Shown here in pieces: positions 44,855 to 54,292 of a stretch of DNA of 64,000 nt (the first letter of the stretch is position 1; the number at the start of each line of letters is the position of its first letter). Source of the stretch: CAXBOO01 sp963977425. GTDB taxonomy: Bacteria; Bacteroidota; Bacteroidia; Flavobacteriales_D; Luteibaculaceae. The stretch covers positions 186,001 to 250,000 of the forward strand of contig CAXBOO010000003.1 in NCBI GenBank assembly GCA_963977425.1. Direction: 5' to 3'. Position numbers and translations under genes: made by a program. Under the pieces are notes generated by a model. The model was given only the letters and a program-made list of their open reading frames with translations, ran no database searches and had not been told where the DNA came from.

Positions 44855-45372
44855 TATTATCGATCCTAACTCTATTCACTTGCACTGTTTTTGGACAGCG
44901 TCATGAAATGTACAGCAAACGCATACATGCTACTGCATACTTAACTACTGGCGATAGTATTGTTGGTACCTTAAAACCAAAAGGCGAATACCTTAGATTC
45001 ATAAAAGTAAAAACGAGTTCAGGAAAAAAAGTAAAAATCCCTCTGCAAAAAATCACACTCCTCAAACTCAATATTTTAAGGTACAGCCCTTTAGATATCC
45101 ACGGGCGATTGCATTTATTAGAAGAAGTTGCTCATGGTGAATTGCAACTGTACGCTTACTTAAAGAAAAGCGATAACCGATCGAGAAAATACTTTTATCT
45201 AAGACGAGAAGGTGAAAAAGGACTCTTGATTGATGCTGATAACTTTCAAGCCGTTGCTAATAAATACTTGTTTAAAGACGACTATATAAAAGGCAAAATT
45301 GAAAGTGGCGAATGGGATTACAACGATATTGTAAAAGCATTTCGTGTCTATAATTATCGATCGAGCAAATAA
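44839..45372 (+). CDS. Secreted protein of unknown function
   Basis: A 177-residue protein with a signal peptide (ending TVFGQ) and a basic, beta-rich body containing TGDSIVGTLKPKG and YFYLRREGEKGLLIDAD. It overlaps the NlpC/P60 gene by 16 bp, so the two are probably co-translated. No known family recognised. Confidence 0.6.
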   Translation: MHRFIILSILTLFTCTVFGQRHEMYSKRIHATAYLTTGDSIVGTLKPKGEYLRFIKVKTSSGKKVKIPLQKITLLKLNILRYSPLDIHGRLHLLEEVAHGELQLYAYLKKSDNRSRKYFYLRREGEKGLLIDADNFQAVANKYLFKDDYIKGKIESGEWDYNDIVKAFRVYNYRSSK

Positions 45373-45404
45373 AACAGACTTTCTGTCATTCAAATTGCCG
45401 TTAA

Positions 45405-45423
45405 ACATGACATATAGTCATGT
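45405..45423. promoter_or_regulatory. Palindromic possible operator before clpB
   Basis: ACATGAC (45405-45411), loop ATATA, GTCATGT (45417-45423), ending 50 bp before the clpB ATG. It is not the HrcA CIRCE element. A regulatory role is inference. Confidence 0.4.
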
Positions 45424-45473
45424 GAATGAAGGCTTTATCCATTTGGAAAACAAATTGTACTTCTGTTTGACGT

Positions 45474-48077
45474 ATGGATATCAATAAATTCACAATAGAC
45501 AGTAAAGCCATACTGGCAAATGCCCAGGAAATGGCCATAAAAAATGAAAACCCATCTGTAGAGGTGTGGCATTTGATTTATGGATTGTTAGCCAATAAAA
45601 ACGAAATCACTCGTCACATTCTAGGCGATGCTTATGATAAAGTATTAGAAATGAGTTCGAAAGGACTTATTCAATTACCACGAAGCAAAACCAGCGACTT
45701 GCAATGGTCAAATGAAACTTCTAGAGCATTACAAAAAGCCATGACTTTACCCGATGATGATGGTCAAGTAGATGTCGAAGATATTTGGCTTGCCTTATTC
45801 GAATCATCATCAACGGCAAAAAATATGCTTACCGAATGCGGCATAAGCAAACAACATATTCTAGACAAAATTAAAATGATAAAACAAACTCAAAAAAAAG
45901 ATAAAGCTGACGGAAAACTCGAAACTAAATGGTTGGACAGATTTGCACAAAATCTGAACGAAAAAGCCAATTCCGGCAAGCTCGATCCTGTAATTGGTCG
46001 TGATTCTGAAATCAGAAGAATCATACAAATACTATCGAGAAGAACTAAAAACAACCCTATACTAATAGGTGAGCCTGGTGTAGGTAAAACAGCTGTAGCT
46101 GAGGGTATTGCGCAAAGAATAGTAAAGGGAGACGTGCCCGAAAACTTAAAAACAAAACTTCTCTACTCACTCGATATGGGATCGTTGGTAGCTGGCGCTA
46201 AATACAAAGGCGAGTTCGAAGAGCGATTAAAAGAAGTGATCAAAGAAGTCATGGCTAGCGATGGAGAAATCTTGCTTTTCATTGATGAAATTCATTCGCT
46301 TGTTGGCGCCGGAGGTCAAGAAGGCGGAACCGATGCAGCCAACCTATTGAAACCTGCTTTAGCTCGAGGTGAACTTAGAACCATTGGAGCTACTACCCTA
46401 GCCGAATACCAAAAGTATTTCGAAAAGGACAAAGCTTTAGAAAGAAGATTTCAGAAAGTTTTAATTGACGAACCCGATAGAGAATCTGCTATTGCCATTC
46501 TTCGTGGTATAAAAGAACGATACGAGAATCATCATAAAGTACTCATCAAAGATGAAGCCATTATAAGTGCCGTAGAATTAAGCACCCGATACATTACCGA
46601 TAGACGTTTGCCCGATAAGGCCATCGACTTAATTGATGAAGGAGCCTCTAAGTTGCGCATGGAAATGAACAGTAAACCTGAAGAAATCGACGATTTTGAC
46701 AGAAAAATCATGCAGCTTGAAATAGAAATTGAAGCATTAAAACGCGAGAAAAACAAAGAAAAAATTGCTCAAATAGAAATAGAGTTAGCTGAATTAGAAA
46801 GCAAACGAAAAAAACTAGCCGCAAAATGGGAAAGTGAAAAAAGCGTTATTTCAGCTGTTCAAATCCACAAAGAAAACATAGAGCACATTACACAAGAAGC
46901 CGAAAGACTTGAGCGTGAGGGTGATTACGAAAAAGTAGCAGAATTGCGATATGGCAAATTGGTTGAAGAAAAAGAAGCTTTAGAAAAAGCTAAAATTGAT
47001 CTCGAAAAACTCGATAAGACCAACAAGCTTTTAAAGGAAGAAGTTGACACCGAAGAAATTGCTGATATCGTTTCGCAATGGACTGGTATTCCGGTTAGCA
47101 AAATGCTGCAAACAGAAAAAGACAAGCTTCTAGTATTAGAAACCTTATTGAAAAAACGGGTCGTTGGTCAAGATGAAGCTTTAGAAGCTGTAGCCGACGC
47201 TGTTAGACGTTCTAGAGCAGGATTACAAGACGAGAAAAAGCCCATCGGTTCTTTTCTATTCTTAGGTAGTACTGGTGTTGGTAAAACAGAATTAGCCAAA
47301 GCTTTAAGCGACTATTTATTCAATGATGAAACGGCATTGACAAGAATAGATATGAGCGAATATCAAGAGAGACACAGTGTATCTCGATTGATTGGACCAC
47401 CTCCAGGATACGTTGGATTTGAAGATGGAGGACAACTTACCGAAGCCATCCGTACAAAGCCCTACTCTGTTGTTCTTTTAGACGAAATAGAGAAAGCACA
47501 CCCAGATGTATTCAATACCTTGTTGCAAGTATTAGACGATGGACGTTTGACAGACAGCAAAGGTCGTGAGGTGAATTTTAAAAACACCATCATCATCATG
47601 ACATCTAATTTGGGATCGGACCTTATTCAATCGGCTTACGACACCAATGATGACTTGCATTCGGCGTACGAGCAAAGCAAAGACAATGTATTCAACTTGC
47701 TTAGATCGGCATTAAAACCAGAGTTTTTGAACCGAATCGATGAATTGATCGTTTTTAAACCATTGGGAATGGATATCATCAAGAAAATAGTAACGCTTCA
47801 ATTAGAAAGTTTAAGAACCAAGTTGTTGGAGAAAAACATTGTATTCGACTTTACTAGTCAAGCCTTGGATAGATTGGCACAACTTGGTTACGACCCACAA
47901 TATGGTGCACGACCAGTAAAAAGAGTGATACAAAGAGATGTGTTGAATGTGTTATCTAAAAAATTGCTAGCCGGAGATGTAAAATACGCTCCTTCGCATA
48001 CCGTATTGGATAGCCTTGACAACCAACTGGTTTTCATCACAAAGGATGAACCAGAAGACCTACTTCTAAATAGTTAA
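45474..48077 (+). CDS. clpB: ATP-dependent chaperone ClpB
   Basis: An 867-residue Hsp100 disaggregase of full length. The N domain (about 1-145) precedes NBD1 with Walker A GEPGVGKT near residue 200 and Walker B LLFIDEIH. The long coiled-coil middle domain lies about 405-525, rich in Glu/Lys/Leu. NBD2 has Walker A GSTGVGKT near 600, the pore loop in GPPGYVGFEDGG and Walker B VLLDEIEKAH. Together with DnaK it resolubilises aggregated proteins. The middle domain separates it from ClpA and ClpC. msrB follows after 1 bp, linking it to oxidative and heat stress repair. Confidence 0.97.
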   Translation: MDINKFTIDSKAILANAQEMAIKNENPSVEVWHLIYGLLANKNEITRHILGDAYDKVLEMSSKGLIQLPRSKTSDLQWSNETSRALQKAMTLPDDDGQVDVEDIWLALFESSSTAKNMLTECGISKQHILDKIKMIKQTQKKDKADGKLETKWLDRFAQNLNEKANSGKLDPVIGRDSEIRRIIQILSRRTKNNPILIGEPGVGKTAVAEGIAQRIVKGDVPENLKTKLLYSLDMGSLVAGAKYKGEFEERLKEVIKEVMASDGEILLFIDEIHSLVGAGGQEGGTDAANLLKPALARGELRTIGATTLAEYQKYFEKDKALERRFQKVLIDEPDRESAIAILRGIKERYENHHKVLIKDEAIISAVELSTRYITDRRLPDKAIDLIDEGASKLRMEMNSKPEEIDDFDRKIMQLEIEIEALKREKNKEKIAQIEIELAELESKRKKLAAKWESEKSVISAVQIHKENIEHITQEAERLEREGDYEKVAELRYGKLVEEKEALEKAKIDLEKLDKTNKLLKEEVDTEEIADIVSQWTGIPVSKMLQTEKDKLLVLETLLKKRVVGQDEALEAVADAVRRSRAGLQDEKKPIGSFLFLGSTGVGKTELAKALSDYLFNDETALTRIDMSEYQERHSVSRLIGPPPGYVGFEDGGQLTEAIRTKPYSVVLLDEIEKAHPDVFNTLLQVLDDGRLTDSKGREVNFKNTIIIMTSNLGSDLIQSAYDTNDDLHSAYEQSKDNVFNLLRSALKPEFLNRIDELIVFKPLGMDIIKKIVTLQLESLRTKLLEKNIVFDFTSQALDRLAQLGYDPQYGARPVKRVIQRDVLNVLSKKLLAGDVKYAPSHTVLDSLDNQLVFITKDEPEDLLLNS

Positions 48078-48078
48078 T

Positions 48079-48459
48079 ATGAACGATAAAGATTGGAAAG
48101 AAAAATTAAGCCCCGAACAATACCATGTATTAAGGGAGGCGGGTACAGAATTACCAAATTCGGGTGTTTACAACAACCATTCTGAAGCAGGAACTTATAC
48201 TTGTGCTGGTTGCGGTAAAGAACTGTTTACCGACAAACAAAAATTCGATGCTGGGTGCGGTTGGCCTAGCTTCGATGGCGAAATAGAAAACGCCAACATT
48301 GAAAAAAAGAAAGATGTCACTCACGGAATGATTCGAACAGAAATACGCTGTTCAAATTGTGAAGGACATCTTGGACATTTGTTTGACGATGGTCCAACCG
48401 AAAGCGGCTTACGCTATTGCGTAAACTCACTTTCATTGGATTTTAAATCAAAAAAATAA
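48079..48459 (+). CDS. msrB: Peptide-methionine (R)-S-oxide reductase
   Basis: A 126-residue MsrB. The zinc site is formed by two CxxC pairs (YTCAGCGKELF and RCSNCEGHLGH), GCGWPSFDGEI is conserved, and the catalytic Cys lies in RYCVNSLSL. It reduces methionine-R-sulfoxide in proteins. A resolving Cys may be present in the N-terminal half, but the first cysteines are those of the zinc site. It follows clpB by 1 bp, so both are probably induced together. Confidence 0.95.
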   Translation: MNDKDWKEKLSPEQYHVLREAGTELPNSGVYNNHSEAGTYTCAGCGKELFTDKQKFDAGCGWPSFDGEIENANIEKKKDVTHGMIRTEIRCSNCEGHLGHLFDDGPTESGLRYCVNSLSLDFKSKK

Positions 48460-48466
48460 TACCTAA

Positions 48467-48751
48467 TTAGGCGGTGGTAGTTTTGAATTCTTCGTAAAGT
48501 TTCATCATGCCACCGTCAAATTGTTGTTCAACTTGAATGAAATAATCACGCGTTTCTTTTCCTGAAGAAACATGAGTGTGCTTGTTTACTTTAGCTAATG
48601 TATCGTCAAGCAAATCTGCTGCTTTGTCAATAAGTTCATCAACCAAAAGAGTGTTCTCTCCAGTATGTGTTTCTAAATAATCAACACACAATCCAGCGAA
48701 ATCGTTTACTGCATCGTTGATATCCTTTTTTAAGTCTTTTCTTGTAGCCAT
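48467..48751 (-). CDS. Hypothetical protein, Bacteroidota-type
   Basis: A 94-residue, acidic, all-helical protein with no signal peptide. Its helices (INDAVNDFAGLCVDYLE, LVDELIDKAADLLDDTL) look amphipathic and could pack as a small bundle. I know of similar small proteins in Flavobacteriia but no function. Monocistronic, convergent with msrB. Confidence 0.65.
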   Translation of the reverse strand: MATRKDLKKDINDAVNDFAGLCVDYLETHTGENTLLVDELIDKAADLLDDTLAKVNKHTHVSSGKETRDYFIQVEQQFDGGMMKLYEEFKTTTA

Positions 48752-48853
48752 TGGTTTAAATAATAATCAAATGGAAACTTAATACATTTACACCAAAAAT
48801 CAAATAAAATACAGCTACTTGCACTATTTATTCTGATGAATTAAACCTACACC

Positions 48854-49870
48854 ATGAAAAACTTAGCTTACACAACTATTGTATTTACTGGCATTATATT
48901 GGTTTTGGTTCTGGGTAAATCCTTATTGATTCCCTTAGTATTGGCGTTTTTCATTTGGTTTATCATACACGGAATCCAAACTAAAATCAATAATATTTCT
49001 TGGGTAAAGAAAAGAGTCCCTATTGTTTTAACCAACTTATTTACAGCCTTTTTAGTCTTAGGTACTCTAGCTTTTTTCGTCAATTTATTGGTTGTCAACC
49101 TCAACCACATCATGGTAAATTCTGGTCAATACGAGCAAAATGTAAATGTTTGGAAAGGCATGTTGCCCGACACGGTTCTAACCTATGTTGAGGATATTCA
49201 ATCGTCTTACATGGACAATGCCAATTTGGGTGGAGTCGTTAAATCTGTTGCAAGTGCTATTTCAGATTTTCTTGGCAATTCTTTTCTCATCATTTTGTAT
49301 CTCATCTTCATCTTGTTGGAGCAATCGGTTTTCAAGAAGAAAATTCAGCAGATTGCTGCTTTGCGATCTAAGCCATCAGAATTTTTAACCACCGTAGCCG
49401 ATTTAAGCAACACCATAGCCGAATACATCAATCTAAAAATATTGGTTAGCCTAATTACAGGTGCTGGATCCTACATAGTTTGTTTGATTGTAGGACTCGA
49501 CGCTCCCCTATTTTGGGCTGTGATCATTTTTGTACTGAACTTCATACCCAATATTGGCTCTATGATAGGCACATTGTTTCCAGCAGCCTTTGCGTTGTTG
49601 CAATTTGGGTCTTATGTTGAAATGTTGCAAATCCTTATTCCTATTGGTGTAATACAACTTATGGTGGGCAATTTTGTGGAACCAAAAATCATGGGCAATA
49701 GCTTGAACATATCCGCATTAGTCGTACTGTTGAGTTTATCGGTTTGGGGCTTGATTTGGGGTGTAACAGGCATGCTTTTAAGTGTTCCATTAACGGTCAT
49801 TTGTACACAAATCATGGCTAAATTCCCTACCACCAAACCCATAGCTATACTCCTAGGAAATGGCAAATAA
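48854..49870 (+). CDS. AI-2E family transporter
   Basis: A 338-residue integral membrane protein with about seven or eight hydrophobic helices. The second half carries the family motif region FWAVIIFVLNFIPNIGSMIG and FVEPKIMGNSLNISALVVLLSLSVWG. The family is named for TqsA export of autoinducer-2, but many members do other things, such as ion exchange. No substrate can be given. Its 3' end overlaps the PLP dehydratase gene by 11 bp. Confidence 0.9.
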   Translation: MKNLAYTTIVFTGIILVLVLGKSLLIPLVLAFFIWFIIHGIQTKINNISWVKKRVPIVLTNLFTAFLVLGTLAFFVNLLVVNLNHIMVNSGQYEQNVNVWKGMLPDTVLTYVEDIQSSYMDNANLGGVVKSVASAISDFLGNSFLIILYLIFILLEQSVFKKKIQQIAALRSKPSEFLTTVADLSNTIAEYINLKILVSLITGAGSYIVCLIVGLDAPLFWAVIIFVLNFIPNIGSMIGTLFPAAFALLQFGSYVEMLQILIPIGVIQLMVGNFVEPKIMGNSLNISALVVLLSLSVWGLIWGVTGMLLSVPLTVICTQIMAKFPTTKPIAILLGNGK

Positions 49871-50756
49871 ACTGCACCACAATACACCCATTTTTTATAG
49901 CCAAAAACTAAGTGACAAATACAATTCCAAAATCTATTTCAAAGCGGAGAATCTTCAAGTAACCAACAGTTTTAAAATACGCGGAGCTAGTAACTTTTGC
50001 CAGAAATTTATTCAGATAAACGGTAGGCCAAAAGGCTTTTGCACACACTCTAGTGGCAATCACGGCAAGGCTTTGGCTTATGTATGCCAACAACTTGATT
50101 TGCCTTGTAAAATAGTAGTTCCTAAAGACGCTCCAAGCATCAAAATACAAGCTATGAAGCATTTGGGCGCTGAAATCATATTCTGCGATCCAGAAACCAA
50201 TTCTCGCTTATTGGCAGTAAAGGAAATAGAAGCAAAAGGTTTCCCACAAGTACCACCTTACAACCACTCTTGGATAATGCAAGGGCAAGGAACCGTTGCT
50301 ACTGAAATATTGGACCAATGTCCCGACGTTGACGGAGTGATATGCCCTATTGGTGGCGGAGGATTGTCTGGCGGAATAAGTGAAGTATTAGATAATAAAA
50401 GTATTGCACTCATTGCTGCTGAACCCTATTTAGCTGACGACGCATACAAAAGTCTTGAATCTGGAACGTTGGTTGACAACACACGATTCGACACTGTTGC
50501 CGATGGTTTAAGAGCTAATTTTGGCATCGAGAATTTCAACCAACTTAAGCAATGCGATTTCTTTAGAATTGTACGATGTTCAGAAGAGTCCATAAACGAA
50601 GCTGCTCTTTATGCTTTACAGGAAGAAAAATTATTGATTGAAAAATCTTCGGCCACCGTTTTGGCTATTTTACCAAAAATTAAAGCTGAATTAAAAGGAA
50701 AAACTTGGGTTTTGATTCTTTCTGGCGGGAATGTCGATCCAACTAGCTTGATCTAA
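49860..50756 (+). CDS. Serine/threonine dehydratase-type PLP enzyme
   Basis: A 298-residue fold-type II PLP enzyme. The Schiff-base lysine lies in NSFKIRGASNF, the substrate loop is SSGNHGKALA, and the phosphate cup is PIGGGGLSGG. Length and motifs fit threonine dehydratase or serine racemase without a regulatory ACT domain. Serine racemase, serine deaminase or a threonine catabolic dehydratase are all possible. It converges with coaE, overlapping by 14 bp. Confidence 0.88.
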   Translation: MANKLHHNTPIFYSQKLSDKYNSKIYFKAENLQVTNSFKIRGASNFCQKFIQINGRPKGFCTHSSGNHGKALAYVCQQLDLPCKIVVPKDAPSIKIQAMKHLGAEIIFCDPETNSRLLAVKEIEAKGFPQVPPYNHSWIMQGQGTVATEILDQCPDVDGVICPIGGGGLSGGISEVLDNKSIALIAAEPYLADDAYKSLESGTLVDNTRFDTVADGLRANFGIENFNQLKQCDFFRIVRCSEESINEAALYALQEEKLLIEKSSATVLAILPKIKAELKGKTWVLILSGGNVDPTSLI

Positions 50757-51336
50757 GATCCTTGGCTATGTTGTTCAACAATGATTTGATTCTTGGAGTA
50801 AGAATAGATCCATTGTTTTCAATGATGTAGTCGGCTAGAACGATTTTCTTTTCGTCAGGCCATTGTTTATCCATTCTTGCAACAATGTCTGCTTCAGAAA
50901 CATTATCGCGCAATTTTATCCTATTTGTTCTTACGGATGTATCAGCAACAACCAACACCATTTTATCAAATTGTAGATGCGCCCCTGTTTCAAATAAAAT
51001 GGCAGCTTCGTTGAAAACAAACTGGGTAGTTTGTTGCAATCTCCAATGATCAAAAGCAGTACGTACTTTAGGATGTAAAATTGAATTCAATGTTTTCAGC
51101 TTTTCCGAATCATTGAAAACTATTTGAGCCAACGCAATTTTATCTAACTGTCCGTTGCTCAGTATTTTTTCACCAAAAATCCCGCATAATTCTTGAAGAA
51201 CTGCGGGATTGTTGATGATTTTTTTTGATTCTATATCGCTATAGAAAACCGGGTAACCGAAAGCCTCTATAATGGCGGCAATGGTGCTTTTACCAGAACC
51301 TATACCACCTGTAAGACCTATGCTTGCCGGTTGCAT
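50743..51336 (-). CDS. coaE: Dephospho-CoA kinase
   Basis: A 197-residue P-loop kinase that phosphorylates dephospho-CoA in the last step of CoA synthesis. It starts with GLTGGIGSGKST (Walker A) and has FGYPVFYSDIESK (substrate Asp) and ADYIIENNGS in the C-terminal part, as usual for CoaE. It is the last gene of the operon with yajC, the DUF1573 protein and nusB. Confidence 0.95.
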   Translation of the reverse strand: MQPASIGLTGGIGSGKSTIAAIIEAFGYPVFYSDIESKKIINNPAVLQELCGIFGEKILSNGQLDKIALAQIVFNDSEKLKTLNSILHPKVRTAFDHWRLQQTTQFVFNEAAILFETGAHLQFDKMVLVVADTSVRTNRIKLRDNVSEADIVARMDKQWPDEKKIVLADYIIENNGSILTPRIKSLLNNIAKDLRSS

Positions 51337-51343
51337 TTGTTTA

Positions 51344-51661
51344 TTACTTTTTGGTCGCTAAGTCAGCTTGACCAGTAGCTGAAAGTGCCGATTTTTCGAT
51401 TCTAAGAGTTGTTCCTTCAGACTCGATTACCACACTTGTTTCACTAACGTCTTTAATTTTACCATTGATACCACCAACGGTTACAACTTTATCGCCTTTT
51501 TTAAGGTTCGCTCTAAATTCTTTCAGTTGTTTGTTTCGCTTCATTTGTGGGCGAATCATGAAAAAATAAAATACAACAAAAACCCCTATCCAAGGAATTA
51601 AGCTCATTAGTCCTGCTTCGCCACCTGGCTGTGCCATTAAAAATACATTGTTCATAATCAT
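51344..51661 (-). CDS. yajC: Preprotein translocase subunit YajC
   Basis: A 105-residue protein with one N-terminal transmembrane helix (LIPWIGVFVVFYFFMIRPQMKRNKQ, broken here by the family RPQ-K-x-x-K turn) and a cytoplasmic domain containing LKKGDKVVTVGGINGKI. It is an accessory of the Sec translocon. The start overlaps the DUF1573 gene by 4 bp, and coaE follows after 7 bp. Confidence 0.95.
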   Translation of the reverse strand: MIMNNVFLMAQPGGEAGLMSLIPWIGVFVVFYFFMIRPQMKRNKQLKEFRANLKKGDKVVTVGGINGKIKDVSETSVVIESEGTTLRIEKSALSATGQADLATKK

Positions 51662-52119
51662 TTTTGTTTTACTACTTCACCAGCCAAGGCTACCACATTA
51701 CTTACTGGGTAGGTATTGGCGGTTATGGTTAATCTTTTTACTTGTTCTCCTTCTCTGCCAACACTGTTGAACTTAACAGAAATACTGGCTTTTTCACCTG
51801 GTTTTACAGCTTGTTTTGGCCAATCATTTGGAACCGTACAACCGCATTCGGCTCTAACGTCGTGCACCAATAAATCGGCGTTTCCAGTGTTTTCAAAAAC
51901 AAATTTATGCTCTACAAACTCACCTTCAACTACTTGTCCAAAATCGTATCTGATTTCTTCGAAAGTCATAACGGGCAATTTATTTTCTTGCTCTACTCCC
52001 GATGCTGTATTAGGATTATTGATAACGTTTGTACCTGAATTATCATTTTGCTGATTTTCAGGTTCTTGGCAGCCAATAACTGCGCCAATCAATACACTAA
52101 ATAGAATCAGTTTTTTCAT
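51658..52119 (-). CDS. DUF1573 lipoprotein
   Basis: A 153-residue predicted lipoprotein (signal ending VIGC, Cys17). The mature part is a DUF1573 ASH-like immunoglobulin domain: EIRYDFGQVVEGEFVEHKF, FENTGNADLLVHDV and ECGCTVP are the family hallmarks. Its function is unknown. It overlaps nusB by 4 bp and yajC by 4 bp in a gene order I associate with many Bacteroidota genomes. Confidence 0.92.
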   Translation of the reverse strand: MKKLILFSVLIGAVIGCQEPENQQNDNSGTNVINNPNTASGVEQENKLPVMTFEEIRYDFGQVVEGEFVEHKFVFENTGNADLLVHDVRAECGCTVPNDWPKQAVKPGEKASISVKFNSVGREGEQVKRLTITANTYPVSNVVALAGEVVKQK

Positions 52120-53078
52120 TGAATCAATCCTCTTCCTTGTTTTTCAATGGTGCCTTCTGTCGTTAGCTTTTTGATGCCTTTATCCAAAATACCATTGACA
52201 AATGTAGCACTGTCTTCAGTAGAATATTCTTTGGCCAAATCAACATACTCGTTGATGGTAACTTTTACTGGAATGTTAGGGAAGTTGATGGCTTCGGCAA
52301 AACCTAAACGCAACACCATTCTATCCATTTTAGCAATACGCGACCATTCCCAGTTTTTTGATAAACCTTGAACCAAATCCGAAATATCTGCTTTGTTTCT
52401 CAAAGTACTTTGCAGTAATTTTTTAGCAAATTCTAAATCGTCTTCTTTGTCTTTGTACAGTTGTGCCAATCTATTCTTTTCGTAATTGCCTGTATCAAAC
52501 GCATCGATGGTTTTTAGTACCGTAATGGCAACCAAATCCAAATCGTCTGGCCAAGAAATGCATTTCTCTTCCAAAGTTTCTTGCAACGATTCGTCGTTCA
52601 CAATAAAATCTCTGAATAAGTTGCACGCAAATTGAAGATCTTCTGTAGGAGTTACCTTTTTCTCACGGTAGTCTTCGTACATTTTAGATTCAGCCAATAG
52701 CGAGAAAATACGCGCAAACATGTCAGAATCGTCTTCGTTCCAGTTAATTTTATAAGCCTCTCTTGCGCTCTTTAAAAATTCGTTTTCAACAATGGCTTTA
52801 AGAATCGGACTGTTTAAAAAAGCATCGAAAGCTTTCTCTTCATCTTTTTCTTTGAAGCGTTTGCGAAGAATGATTTCTTTTTTTGCTTCTGCAGCAGCAT
52901 ACAATTCACCGAAACTGCTCATCATGAGCAAATACAAGTCGTATATATTGTCGATAGATTCAAAAAGACCTCGTACAGCATCTCCAGTAGAAGCGTTTTC
53001 TTCCATTTCATAAGCATAGAAGCTTTGTAAGACTTTTATGCGAATATGGCGACGGTGTAATAATCCTTTATTGCTCAT
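52116..53078 (-). CDS. nusB: Transcription antitermination factor NusB (long Bacteroidota form)
   Basis: A 320-residue protein; the NusB domain occupies about residues 190-310, with WEWSRIAKMDRMVLRLGFAE and KVTINEYVDLAKEYSTEDSATFVNGILDKG near the end as in all NusB proteins. The N-terminal RIKVLQSFYAYEM also belongs to NusB. The long helical insertion between them is typical of this phylum, where NusB is about twice the size of the E. coli protein. It binds boxA RNA with NusE in rRNA antitermination. It lies 1 bp after leucine dehydrogenase. Confidence 0.93.
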   Translation of the reverse strand: MSNKGLLHRRHIRIKVLQSFYAYEMEENASTGDAVRGLFESIDNIYDLYLLMMSSFGELYAAAEAKKEIILRKRFKEKDEEKAFDAFLNSPILKAIVENEFLKSAREAYKINWNEDDSDMFARIFSLLAESKMYEDYREKKVTPTEDLQFACNLFRDFIVNDESLQETLEEKCISWPDDLDLVAITVLKTIDAFDTGNYEKNRLAQLYKDKEDDLEFAKKLLQSTLRNKADISDLVQGLSKNWEWSRIAKMDRMVLRLGFAEAINFPNIPVKVTINEYVDLAKEYSTEDSATFVNGILDKGIKKLTTEGTIEKQGRGLIQ

Positions 53079-53079
53079 T

Positions 53080-54189
53080 CTAGTACGATAATTTTACGCT
53101 CCCTACACGGGCTATTCTCTCTTCTGCCATTTGATTAGCAGCAAGATAAGTTGGTATGTTTTGAGTTTCAGATCTGTTTAAGATATCCAAAGATGTGTGA
53201 TAAATCTGCTCTGTTTTCATGCGAGCGTGATTGGTATCTGTTCCTTTAACCTCTGCATAGCAGTTGATAATACCACCAGCGTTGATCAAGAAATCTGGTA
53301 AGTACAACATCCCTTTTTCTTTAACCGCCAAACCGTGAACGTTTTCGTTTTTCAATTGGTTGTTGGCTGCACCTGCAATGATATCGCAGTTCAATTGTGC
53401 TAAGGTATCGTCGTTAACAGTAGCACCTAACGCACATGGCGCATAGATATCGCAACCTGTAGTGTACACTTCATCTAAACCGATGATGCTAACACCTGGG
53501 TATTTGCTCTCTACTTCTTTCAATCTATCTTGGTGGATATCCGAAATCTTGATTTTAGCACCTTCTTTGCTTAAGAATTCAACCAAGTATTCGCCTACAT
53601 GACCAACACCTTGAACTACAATAGTTTTACCTGAAAGGCTATCGCTACCGTAAGCTTTGTGAGCAGCAGCTTTCATTCCCATGTACACACCATAAGCTGT
53701 AACTGGAGAAGGATCGCCTGTCCCACCTAAGTAAGTTGGTTTACCTGCAACGTGTGGAGTTTCCATAGATATGTACTCGATATCTTGTGGAGAAATTCCA
53801 ACATCTTCTGCAGTAATGTAGGTACCTGCTAAAGAGTGAACGAAACGTCCGAAACGACGGAACATAGCTTCACTTTTATCTTTTCTAGAATCACCTATGA
53901 TAACCGCTTTACCACCACCAAGATTCAATCCTGCAAGAGATGATTTGTACGTCATACCGCGCGATAAACGCAATACATCGGTTAGTGCTTCTGCCTCGCT
54001 TGCATATGGCCACATACGTGTACCACCCAAACTTGGACCTAATACCGTATTGTGAACGGCGATGATGGCTTTTAGACCAGTTGCTTTATCCTGACAAAAA
54101 AGAACCTTTTCGTGATCCATTTGTGTCATCCCTCCCAATACTGGGTTTTCAGCAATTTTTGCTTCATTTAGGCTTTCTACTGTAAACAT
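53080..54189 (-). CDS. Leucine dehydrogenase (Glu/Leu/Phe/Val dehydrogenase)
   Basis: A 369-residue oxidoreductase of the amino acid dehydrogenase family. The N-terminal domain has GPSLGGTRMWPY, the catalytic Lys region MTYKSSLAGLNLGGGKAVI, and TAEDVGISPQDI; the C-terminal Rossmann domain shows VQGVGHVGEYLVEFL and GAANNQL. The GLNLGGGKAVI spacing is as in leucine dehydrogenases, which deaminate Leu, Val and Ile reversibly with NAD. It is first in the operon with nusB, DUF1573, yajC and coaE, divergent from an ABC exporter. The other possibility is valine or phenylalanine dehydrogenase. Confidence 0.88.
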   Translation of the reverse strand: MFTVESLNEAKIAENPVLGGMTQMDHEKVLFCQDKATGLKAIIAVHNTVLGPSLGGTRMWPYASEAEALTDVLRLSRGMTYKSSLAGLNLGGGKAVIIGDSRKDKSEAMFRRFGRFVHSLAGTYITAEDVGISPQDIEYISMETPHVAGKPTYLGGTGDPSPVTAYGVYMGMKAAAHKAYGSDSLSGKTIVVQGVGHVGEYLVEFLSKEGAKIKISDIHQDRLKEVESKYPGVSIIGLDEVYTTGCDIYAPCALGATVNDDTLAQLNCDIIAGAANNQLKNENVHGLAVKEKGMLYLPDFLINAGGIINCYAEVKGTDTNHARMKTEQIYHTSLDILNRSETQNIPTYLAANQMAEERIARVGSVKLSY

Positions 54190-54216
54190 TTAAGAACTTT
54201 TAAAATGGTTAATACT

Positions 54217-54224
54217 TACTTTTG
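54217..54224 (+). promoter_or_regulatory. -7 promoter element of the 54293 ABC exporter
   Basis: TACTTTTG fits TAnnTTTG, 68 bp before the ATG. No convincing -33 box. Confidence 0.45.
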
Positions 54225-54247
54225 CAATACTTTGGCAGCAGTGCCCG

Positions 54248-54255
54248 CAAAAGTA
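54248..54255 (-). promoter_or_regulatory. -7 promoter element of the leucine dehydrogenase operon
   Basis: TACTTTTG on the minus strand, 58 bp before the ATG at 54189. The transcripts of the two divergent genes would overlap in this region. Confidence 0.45.
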
Positions 54256-54292
54256 TATAAAAAACCATACGCCATAGGTGTGAACACAATTA

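Noticed and set aside
45405..45423. HrcA-CIRCE operator
   Set aside because: CIRCE has TTAGCACTC arms with a 9-bp spacer; this palindrome has different arms and a 5-bp spacer.
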